Shown here in pieces: positions 1-5,620 of a DNA stretch of 7,595 nt. The notes beneath the pieces were generated by a model that saw only the letters and a program-made list of their open reading frames with translations, had not been told where the DNA came from and did not search any database. Every line of letters starts with the position of its first letter. The first letter of the stretch is position 1. The translations under genes and the position numbers were made by a program. The DNA is from an uncultured Armatimonadota bacterium (GTDB lineage Bacteria > Armatimonadota > Armatimonadia > Armatimonadales > Armatimonadaceae), in NCBI GenBank assembly GCA_903881535.1, contig CAIRTT010000596.1:1-7595 (forward strand), in the 5' to 3' direction.

Positions 1-123
1 GATGTGGTGTTGGCTCAGCTTGTAAAGCCGACGAAGCCTCTGCCTGCGCTGCTTGCAAAAGTGAAGCTACCTGCGGCGAAGAAGGAAGATCCGAAGAAGA
101 TGTTTGATGGCGTAAAGCCGTAG
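1..123 (+). CDS. C-terminal end of an unrecognised protein (5' partial)
   Basis: Frame 1 is open from the first base to a TAG at 121-123 and gives 40 residues, beginning DVVLAQLVKPTKPLP and ending KKMFDGVKP. The tail is rich in Lys, Pro and Ala, with alternating basic and hydrophobic residues. No domain can be recognised in so short a piece. The reading is supported by the strong intrinsic terminator that begins about 20 nt after the stop and points the same way, which is where a gene end would be expected. It converges on the minus-strand run that fills the rest of the window, so it is not part of that transcript. Function is unknown. Confidence 0.65.
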   Translation, partial: DVVLAQLVKPTKPLPALLAKVKLPAAKKEDPKKMFDGVKP

Positions 124-145
124 GACTAAATCTTTGTTAGATGAG

Positions 146-173
146 GGGCGGGCCGCTTGGCTCGCCCTTTTTT
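146..173 (+). terminator. Rho-independent terminator of the left-edge plus-strand gene
   Basis: A 9-bp GC-rich stem, gggcgggcc (146-154) with ggctcgccc (159-167), contains one G-T wobble, closes a gctt loop and is followed at once by six T residues (168-173). This is a textbook intrinsic terminator 22 nt after the TAG at 121-123. On the minus strand no T tract follows the hairpin, so it should act in one direction only and would not end the converging minus-strand transcript. Confidence 0.92.
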
Positions 174-516
174 GTTTCACATTTGGCTGCGCTGGCTTTC
201 GAGGATTTCTTCTGTGGAGCGCTGTCCGCTACCGTGTCGTTTTTTCCAACATCTGCCAAGTAAGCGTATCGACGCGATGGGCGGTGGATTGTTGAGCGGA
301 AGTGCCGGGAGACGAAAGTGTGGTCAGCGGTAGAAACAGAGTGAGTTAATACCGGCGACTTCGGCACGCGCGTGAGGCATCCACCGCACGAGCGGGTTCT
401 AAACACGAAGGTTAGGGCTGCGCTGGCTTCGCGTATATTGACTTCGAAACTTCTAATGGACGCATGTCTTCGCTTGTGCGATGATCAAATACGCCAATTG
501 TGGTCATCCCTGCCGC
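174..516. other. Convergent intergenic stretch with no recognisable gene
   Basis: About 340 nt lie between the plus-strand terminator and the stop of the minus-strand TPR gene. Short open frames exist on both strands, but none has a plausible start with a ribosome binding site, recognisable protein character or family resemblance. No tRNA cloverleaf was found. Two small structures stand out: a 14-bp direct repeat, ggctgcgctggctt, at 185-198 and 416-429, and a 6-bp inverted pair, gtgccg (302-307) and cggcac (362-367), which would close a loop of about 54 nt. No intrinsic terminator for the minus-strand run is visible here. The stretch may simply be the 3' untranslated region shared by the converging genes. 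Confidence 0.5.
185..429. repeat. 14-bp direct repeat pair bounding the intergenic stretch
   Basis: The sequence ggctgcgctggctt occurs at 185-198 and again at 416-429, in the same orientation and 231 bp apart. Both copies are exact over 14 bases and are followed by similar bases (tcgagg and cgcgta). It could be a dispersed short repeat, the flank of a small insertion or chance. Nothing between the copies looks like a mobile element. Confidence 0.35.
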
Positions 517-2337
517 TTAGCCTCCCGGAGGCCCAACTTTTATCGTCCCGCTTCCCTGCTTTTCAGGCGTAAAAGTATCTGCCGGCGCTGGAATCAAAAT
601 TGGCAATGGAACTTCCGATTTAGGGGCGAGCAGCCTGAGCTCAGTTGCACACTCATCCGCCTGTGACTTCGCGCGAATCCCAGCAGCCTGGTCACCCGTC
701 TCGATAAATGTCAACAAACTTGTCGTTGCCTGCGCGAGAAGATTGCCAGCGAGAACGCGTCGCCGATGTTGGATTAACACTGCATCCCCGCCGGATTTTG
801 GGGATGGCGCAAGGGTAAGCATCGCCAGCAGCTGCGTCGCACGCTGCGACAGCGTCGTCGTTGCTTTGTAAAACGTCTCACGGTTCAGCGTCCCGGCTTC
901 CCAAGCCCGCCGGTTGTTTTGCAGCCGATCAACCGTCACATTGGCGAGGATGGTAAACACTGTCGTCCCGAACGCATGGCGGGGGCTATCTTGCTCAATC
1001 GCCATCAGCTCACGCAATGCCTCATCCATGTCCGACCGTGATGCCACCAGCTGGGCGAACCCAACCGCTGCGAGGACATTTGCTGGGTCTTTTTTCCTGA
1101 TGATGCGGTATTGGATTTCTGCACTAGCAAAATCTTTCATCCGTAGGAGTAGCTCAGCAAATTGGAGACGTGTAACCGTGTCATCCGGTTTGTCGCGGAG
1201 CAGGTGGAGGTAGGCATTTTTGGCACCCTCTGGATCCGCGGATGCGACCAGACTCCGGGCCAGAATCGCGCTGAATGCGCTATCCTCATCGGCTGTCATG
1301 TCCTTCACGATACGACGTGCGCGGCGGACTTCACTCGATGCCTGGTCCAAGCGCCCCGTGGTTGCGTACGCTTCTGCAAGTGCGAGTCGTGGAGCGGATG
1401 CGAGTGGTGCATGGTCAACCGCAAACCGCAGGAGGTTGATACCATCTACAATCTGGCCTTCAGCAACAAATGTCCGTCCCTTGGTTGTAAGCAACGCAGC
1501 TTCCGCAAGGGCATCCACTGGCTTATCTATCGGCGCAGCCCGTTCAGTCTGCGGTGCTGCTTGCGGCGGCAACAGCGTCCGGTCAACCGCGGCCATCCGG
1601 GCATCCTTAAGGTTTTCATTCAGAAACTTGAGGACAAGGCTGCGCGCAGCACTCGCCCATGCACTTGGGAATGTGCCTTTGGCATTCACCAAATCAGCGA
1701 CGGTTGTGTTGTCATCCGTTCCAAGATTCACGGACTGCTCCCAGCGCTTCTGAATCTTGCCCTTCGCAATCGTCAGGACGCTGAGAACCAGACTTGGTGC
1801 ATTGGATGCATCCGTGTTGACCGGCTGTGCTAAAATCGTCTTCTTCGGGTCAGCCTTACCCTTTTGAGCCGCCTTGACGGCATTTTGAGTATTCGCATTG
1901 AAGGTTTGGACCTGATCCCCGATGCTCTTGAGCCCGGAGAGCGTGCCGTTCGTCGCATTCACACTGACGATATGTGTCGCGCCGTACATCGTGGCGATTT
2001 TAAGCTTCTGCTCTTCGGTCAGCTCATCCTTAATGCCAGCAAGCTTACTCTCAATCACAGCGCGTTGAATCGCAGGCTGTTCCATGTCAAAAAGAATGGC
2101 ATCGACAGATGCTTCATCGTTCAAAATCGCCCGCACAGCCTTGGCCGCCATGTGGATGCGGTCTAGATCACTGATTTTCTTTGTGTCCACATTGCCAGAA
2201 ACGGGCACGATGGCGTTTTGGCCACTTGGAATCACAAGGAGGACCGGCCGGGATGGAGGTGCCGCGAACGCACTCAGTGGCAATATGGCAACACCCAGCA
2301 TCAGCAATAACATGCTCCGTCGTGAAAATTTATCCAT
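517..2337 (-). CDS. Exported TPR-repeat protein with an N-terminal signal peptide
   Basis: This 606-residue protein is probably periplasmic or envelope-associated; no specific function is recognised. The ATG at 2337 is preferred because GGAGG (2351-2347) lies 9 nt upstream. An in-frame TTG at 2343 would be only 3 nt from it. Residues 1-25 form a signal peptide: basic MDKFSRR, a Leu/Met-rich core, then LSAFA-APP as the likely cleavage site. SRRSMLL partly resembles a twin-arginine motif. Residues about 30-240 form a non-TPR domain with strands such as RPVLLVIPSG and GATHIVSVNA, in the style of CsgG-like envelope lipoproteins (weak inference). Residues about 280-455 contain roughly four or five degenerate TPR helix pairs, for example RLALAEAYATTGRLDQASSEV and QFAELLLRMKDFASAEIQY. 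The C-terminus is Pro/Gly-rich and ends KVGPPGG. The gene overlaps the upstream zinc-ribbon/TPR gene by 8 nt (ATGGATAA), which suggests translational coupling and a shared role. Confidence 0.88.
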   Translation of the reverse strand: MDKFSRRSMLLLMLGVAILPLSAFAAPPSRPVLLVIPSGQNAIVPVSGNVDTKKISDLDRIHMAAKAVRAILNDEASVDAILFDMEQPAIQRAVIESKLAGIKDELTEEQKLKIATMYGATHIVSVNATNGTLSGLKSIGDQVQTFNANTQNAVKAAQKGKADPKKTILAQPVNTDASNAPSLVLSVLTIAKGKIQKRWEQSVNLGTDDNTTVADLVNAKGTFPSAWASAARSLVLKFLNENLKDARMAAVDRTLLPPQAAPQTERAAPIDKPVDALAEAALLTTKGRTFVAEGQIVDGINLLRFAVDHAPLASAPRLALAEAYATTGRLDQASSEVRRARRIVKDMTADEDSAFSAILARSLVASADPEGAKNAYLHLLRDKPDDTVTRLQFAELLLRMKDFASAEIQYRIIRKKDPANVLAAVGFAQLVASRSDMDEALRELMAIEQDSPRHAFGTTVFTILANVTVDRLQNNRRAWEAGTLNRETFYKATTTLSQRATQLLAMLTLAPSPKSGGDAVLIQHRRRVLAGNLLAQATTSLLTFIETGDQAAGIRAKSQADECATELRLLAPKSEVPLPILIPAPADTFTPEKQGSGTIKVGPPGG

Positions 2338-3835
2338 CTCCAAGTGCCTCCAGTGCTGCCCTGCACGCTGCGATACTCTGTTCCGCGGACCTGCGCTGCG
2401 GACCTTCTGTTTGTTGGAGGTAGGCTGCGATCGCCTTGCGATAGTTCACCCGGGCCGCGGAGCGGTCTCCAATCCGGTCGTAGCAAAGGCCCATGCCCTG
2501 ATAACACGCCCCGCCATCCGCTCCATCTGAGAGCGCCATACGGTACTGCTCAATCGCTGCACCGTACTGCCCGCCGCGTTGAAGGCTGACGGCTTTTCCG
2601 AGGGTGCTGGAATCTGCATTGCCGCCTGATGGTGCCCCGGAGCTACCCGATTTCCCCCCGCGCTTCGGTGGATTGAGCTCAATCCGGATGTAGCCTTGGT
2701 CGTTTCCCTGCCCTCTGTCGCCTGGAGGGGAAACGACCCCGCCGCTAGAGCCTGGTGGAGGTCCGGCTTGGATGGGGGTATTGCCGCCCTGAGCTGGTGG
2801 TGCGGCTTGAATCGGGTTGCCACGGTTGGTGTCACCACCGCCCTGTTGTTGGCTGCCGCTGCGAGGGTTTGCCTGCGGAATTGGGGTGAAGACGCCGCTT
2901 CCGGATGACGAAGCGGAGCCGACCGTGGATGGATCGGGCAGAATGCGGCCTGGGTTCACACCTTGTGTATCGGGCACGGGAACGGGCTGGCTATCCGTCG
3001 CGGACGGGCGTGGTGCAACGGGAGCAAAGGGGTCGTTTCTATTACCAGTCGGCGGAGGCATTAAAGGTCGCTGGACGGCGGGAGGAGCATAAATCGATGT
3101 CGTTTGTTGTTGCGTCTGTGAGTTCTGGGATGCACCTTGCATCGCATTCGCTGTGCTCCAAACCGGCTTTGCTGGCGTCCCATCCGCGGCAACCACCTTT
3201 TCAGGTGCATTGTTTCGGCTTGCATTCATAATCGCCGCGCCGATACCCGAAATCAGGGCAACCGTCGCGAAGCCTGCTGCGGCGGGAATCCAGACCTTTC
3301 GGTCAATGGACTTGATTCTTTCTATGAGAGGGACTTGGTCAGGCTCGGCATTCGCTGCGGCATTTGCCTTGGCTTTGAGGATGGCGCGCTTGCCAATCAT
3401 CTCTTTCCCAAGGGGCGCCTGGACATCGAGCTTGTCGAGAACCGCTACCGCATCGGCGAAACGCCCCATACGCTCGTACAGCGTCGCACGCATCGATAAG
3501 ACGGCGATTGAGTGGGGATGAATCGCTGCCGCTTCCTCAGCCGCCGCAGCCGCAGCGGCAAAATCGCCACGGTCTAGCTGTGCTTGCGCCTCGCGGAGGA
3601 ATGTCGCAACCTTGCGCATCCGGTCTGGGTCTGCAATCGTATCTGAGTCTGGAAGATCCAACTTCGGATTGTCTTCAACGACGACTGGGGCAGGTTGGGG
3701 CGCTTTGACGGCGGTTGGAAGGTCGGTTGGCGGCGTGTCCGGAATCGCCACTGTTGCAGGCGCAAGATTTTTCCCGCACTGGCGGCAGAATTTGCTGCCA
3801 GGCAGATTATGTGCACTGCAAACAGGACAAATCAT
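2330..3835 (-). CDS. Zinc-ribbon, single-pass membrane protein with N- and C-terminal TPR regions
   Basis: This is a 501-residue protein. Residues 3-20 carry a CPVC...CRQC zinc ribbon (Cys 3, 6, 17 and 20). Residues about 73-135 form TPR-like helices rich in alanine (DFAAAAAAAEEAAAIHPHS, then GRFADAVAVLDKL). A basic stretch, ERIKSIDRK, precedes one hydrophobic segment at about 182-203 (WIPAAAGFATVALISGIGAA). By the positive-inside rule the zinc ribbon faces the cytoplasm and the C-terminal part lies outside. Residues about 210-410 are a low-complexity Pro/Gly/Ser/Gln/Asn linker. Residues about 411-495 form a second TPR region (GGQYGAAIEQYRMAL, then GDRSAARVNYRKAI). The architecture recalls zinc-ribbon TPR membrane proteins of several environmental phyla, whose functions are mostly unknown. 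The gene starts 5 nt after the ruvB stop, with GGAG 11 nt before its ATG, and overlaps the next gene by 8 nt, so it is very likely co-transcribed with both. Domain calls are firm; function is not assigned. Confidence 0.9.
   Translation of the reverse strand: MICPVCSAHNLPGSKFCRQCGKNLAPATVAIPDTPPTDLPTAVKAPQPAPVVVEDNPKLDLPDSDTIADPDRMRKVATFLREAQAQLDRGDFAAAAAAAEEAAAIHPHSIAVLSMRATLYERMGRFADAVAVLDKLDVQAPLGKEMIGKRAILKAKANAAANAEPDQVPLIERIKSIDRKVWIPAAAGFATVALISGIGAAIMNASRNNAPEKVVAADGTPAKPVWSTANAMQGASQNSQTQQQTTSIYAPPAVQRPLMPPPTGNRNDPFAPVAPRPSATDSQPVPVPDTQGVNPGRILPDPSTVGSASSSGSGVFTPIPQANPRSGSQQQGGGDTNRGNPIQAAPPAQGGNTPIQAGPPPGSSGGVVSPPGDRGQGNDQGYIRIELNPPKRGGKSGSSGAPSGGNADSSTLGKAVSLQRGGQYGAAIEQYRMALSDGADGGACYQGMGLCYDRIGDRSAARVNYRKAIAAYLQQTEGPQRRSAEQSIAACRAALEALGDG
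2347..2351 (-). promoter_or_regulatory. Shine-Dalgarno deciding the start of the exported TPR gene
   Basis: On the minus strand GGAGG lies 9 nt before the ATG at 2337 and only 3 nt before the TTG at 2343, so it favours the ATG. It sits inside the last codons of the upstream gene, whose TAA (2332-2330) overlaps the new start codon region. This is typical of termination-reinitiation coupling. Confidence 0.7.
2756..2815 (-). repeat. In-frame duplication inside the Pro/Gly-rich linker
   Basis: Residues 341-347 (PIQAAPP) and 354-360 (PIQAGPP) of the zinc-ribbon/TPR protein are near-identical copies, each followed by a Gly/Gln/Ser-rich spacer. This looks like a short tandem duplication of about 39 nt within the linker, and such linkers commonly vary in length between strains. 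Confidence 0.5.
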
Positions 3836-3840
3836 TCTGT

Positions 3841-4932
3841 CTATGACTCCAGTTCCAAAAGTCCGGGTTGGGTGTCCGTACTGCGGCTCTTTGGCATCTT
3901 GCGATTGAGATGCTCATAGGCCCGCCGTGTTGCTGTCCGTCCCCGGGGTGTGCGCTGCAGAAAACCCGCCATCATCAAGAAGGGCTCCAGCACATCCTCA
4001 ATCGTATCGCGTTCAAGCCGCAGCGTAGCCGCCATCGTTTCCGCACCCGTTGGGCCACCATCGAAGCGATCGATTAATGTCGTCAAGTACAGCCGATCCA
4101 GACTGTCGAGTCCGACCCGGTCGACCTCCATCATCTTCAATGCCGCATCTGCGACTGCGTGTGAGATCACGCCATCGGCTTTGACCTGCGCATAGTCCCG
4201 GGCGCGTTTGAGGAGACGGTTTGCGATACGCGGCGTCCCCCGGCTCCGGCTGGCTATCTCGCCGGCGCCACGCTCATCTATCCCAACACCGAGAATATCC
4301 GCCGACCGAATCAGAATTTGTGTTAGATCCGCTTCCTCGTAAAACTCAAATCCCTGCACAATGCCGAAGCGGTCGCGCAGCGGATTCGTCAGCAACCCCG
4401 GGCGCGTCGTCGCGCCAATCAATGTGAACTTTGCAAGCGGAATCTTGACCGTTCGCGCGCTTGGACCCTGACCAATCGTCATGTCCATTTCGAAATCTTC
4501 CATCGCAGGATAGAGAAACTCCTCGGCGAGGCGGTTCAGACGGTGGATTTCATCGATGAACAGAACTGCGCCATCTTCGAGGTTGGACAAAATGGCAACG
4601 AGGTCCCCGGGGCGTTCAATCGCAGGCCCGGATGTCGCACGCAGGTTTGCGCCCATTTCCATCGCTATGACGTGGGCCAGCGATGTCTTTCCAAGCCCGG
4701 GAGGTCCATGCAATAACAGGTGGTCAAGTGCTTCGCCACGCATTTTGGCAGCCGTAAGCGAAATGCTGAGCTGCTCTTTCATTTTGTTCTGCCCGATGTA
4801 CTCTGAGAGGCGCTTTGGACGGAGCGAGAGCTCGCCTTCTTCGGAACCCTGTTTCGCGGTGTCGACCAACCGTTCGGCGGGTGACTGAACGGCTTGTTGG
4901 GCTTTTTGGAAAGGGGATGATTCTATCGCCAT
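3841..4932 (-). CDS. ruvB: Holliday junction branch-migration ATPase RuvB
   Basis: RuvB is the hexameric AAA+ motor that, together with RuvA, drives branch migration of Holliday junctions in recombinational repair, using ATP in the cytoplasm. The 363 residues show Walker A GPPGLGKT (76-83), Walker B VLFIDEIH (123-130), the hairpin region MDMTIGQGPSARTVKIPLAKF (about 149-169) that in the family contacts RuvA, sensor 1 GATTRPG (173-179), the arginine-finger region LRDRFG (185-190), sensor 2 in GTPRIANRL (232-240) and the DNA-binding winged helix ending LQRTPRGRTATRRAYEHL (325-342). It is longer than the E. coli protein, with an N-terminal extension of about 14 residues before the core and a polar tail after the winged helix. 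The ATG at 4932 lies 22 nt after the ruvA stop. GGGAGG (4952-4947) is 14 nt upstream, a long spacing, but no nearer start exists upstream. All catalytic motifs are intact. Confidence 0.98.
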   Translation of the reverse strand: MAIESSPFQKAQQAVQSPAERLVDTAKQGSEEGELSLRPKRLSEYIGQNKMKEQLSISLTAAKMRGEALDHLLLHGPPGLGKTSLAHVIAMEMGANLRATSGPAIERPGDLVAILSNLEDGAVLFIDEIHRLNRLAEEFLYPAMEDFEMDMTIGQGPSARTVKIPLAKFTLIGATTRPGLLTNPLRDRFGIVQGFEFYEEADLTQILIRSADILGVGIDERGAGEIASRSRGTPRIANRLLKRARDYAQVKADGVISHAVADAALKMMEVDRVGLDSLDRLYLTTLIDRFDGGPTGAETMAATLRLERDTIEDVLEPFLMMAGFLQRTPRGRTATRRAYEHLNRKMPKSRSTDTQPGLLELES

Positions 4933-4946
4933 GGCGTTGTTACAGA

Positions 4947-4952
4947 CCTCCC
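4947..4952 (-). promoter_or_regulatory. Likely ribosome binding site of ruvB
   Basis: GGGAGG on the minus strand lies in the 22-nt gap between ruvA and ruvB. Its 14-nt distance from the ATG at 4932 is longer than usual, so initiation may be partly coupled to ruvA termination. Confidence 0.45.
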
Positions 4953-4954
4953 GC

Positions 4955-5602
4955 TTAACGTGACAAGTGGCTTAGCGCAGCGCGAAGCAAGGTCGCAAAC
5001 TCAGGCACCACACCCGCGCCTTGGAGCTGCTCATACGCACTCTCTCCAGCTTTCATCGCATCGGCCTTGGGATACCCGAGGTTTTGCAGAGCGGAAATGA
5101 CATCTGCGATAAGGGCATTCGGATGCACCGCTGGCTGCGCCATCACGCTTGGCTTTACTCCTCCAACAGACGTGGTTGTTGGACCAGCTCCAAGACCAAT
5201 CGGGAGCATTTTCTCCTTGAGGTCAACCACGAGGCGCTGTGCGGTGCGCGTTCCGATACCAGGGACTTTTGTAAGTGTACGGACATCCTCGCCCGCAACC
5301 GCCTTGGCAATTCCAACGGATCCGAGGGCAGACAGCATCGCAAGGCTTGCCTTGGGTCCGACGCCCGACACACTCAGCAAGAGGTTGAATACTTCGAGCT
5401 CCTGGTCATCCAGAAATCCGAACAGCGACATGTCATCCTCACGGACCTGCATATGCGTGATGAGGGTGAGTGGCGTGCCATCCGTTGGGAGGTTTTCGAG
5501 CACCGACGCCGGAACCGAAACCCGGTAGCCAACCCCGTTTACATCGAGCACCAATGTCGGTGCTGCAACGCGTACAACGTGGCCACGGAGCTGTGCAATC
5601 AT
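4955..5602 (-). CDS. ruvA: Holliday junction DNA-binding protein RuvA
   Basis: RuvA is the tetrameric protein that grips the four-way junction and loads RuvB onto it. The 215 residues begin MIAQLRGHVV with the N-terminal OB-fold region (about 1-64). Residues E55 and D56 (REDDMSLFGF) match the acidic-pin positions that separate strands at the crossover in characterised RuvA. Two helix-hairpin-helix motifs follow: LLSVSGVGPKASLAML (75-90) and LTKVPGIGTRTAQRLVVDL (110-128). A Gly/Thr/Ser/Pro-rich linker (about 136-160) leads to domain III (about 162-215, LIADVISALQNLGYPKADA...), which binds RuvB. Length is slightly above the usual value of about 200 because of the linker. The ATG at 5602 lies 18 nt after the sialidase-like gene. 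There is no convincing Shine-Dalgarno, but TATAAT ends 6 nt before the start codon, which suggests leaderless transcription. Confidence 0.97.
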   Translation of the reverse strand: MIAQLRGHVVRVAAPTLVLDVNGVGYRVSVPASVLENLPTDGTPLTLITHMQVREDDMSLFGFLDDQELEVFNLLLSVSGVGPKASLAMLSALGSVGIAKAVAGEDVRTLTKVPGIGTRTAQRLVVDLKEKMLPIGLGAGPTTTSVGGVKPSVMAQPAVHPNALIADVISALQNLGYPKADAMKAGESAYEQLQGAGVVPEFATLLRAALSHLSR

Positions 5603-5608
5603 GCCCGG

Positions 5609-5614
5609 ATTATA
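5609..5614 (-). promoter_or_regulatory. Candidate -10 element for a leaderless ruvA transcript
   Basis: A perfect TATAAT on the minus strand is separated by CCGGGC (6 nt) from the ruvA ATG, so transcription would begin at or next to the A of the start codon. No good -35 hexamer is visible at 15-18 bp spacing, and no TG extension precedes it. Leaderless genes in Deinococcus and Actinobacteria typically have only a -10 at this distance. The element lies in the 18-nt gap after the sialidase-like stop codon. The assignment is inferred from sequence and spacing only. Confidence 0.5.
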
Positions 5615-5620
5615 TCCGCT

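Noticed and set aside
137..406. Minus-strand open frame of 89 codons in the intergenic stretch
   Set aside because: It overlaps the plus-strand terminator, has no ribosome binding site, and its composition (many Arg, Ser, Cys and His) does not look like a conserved protein.
302..410. tRNA-like pieces (ggtcagcggtaga and gggttctaaac) in the intergenic stretch
   Set aside because: The D-like and T-like pieces have no matching stems, and no acceptor pairing or anticodon arm can be built at the correct distances.
520..532. Palindrome gcctcccggaggc near the stop of the exported TPR gene as a terminator
   Set aside because: It lies inside the coding sequence, leaves only about 4 bp of stem with a real loop, and no T tract follows on the minus strand.
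1162..1833. 223-codon plus-strand open frame opposite the exported TPR gene
   Set aside because: It is antisense to a coherent TPR protein and is rich in Cys, Arg and Trp without domain character.
2338..2343. TTG start at 2343 for the exported TPR protein
   Set aside because: The Shine-Dalgarno GGAGG would be only 3 nt away, while the ATG at 2337 has ideal 9-nt spacing and gives a normal signal-peptide N-terminus.
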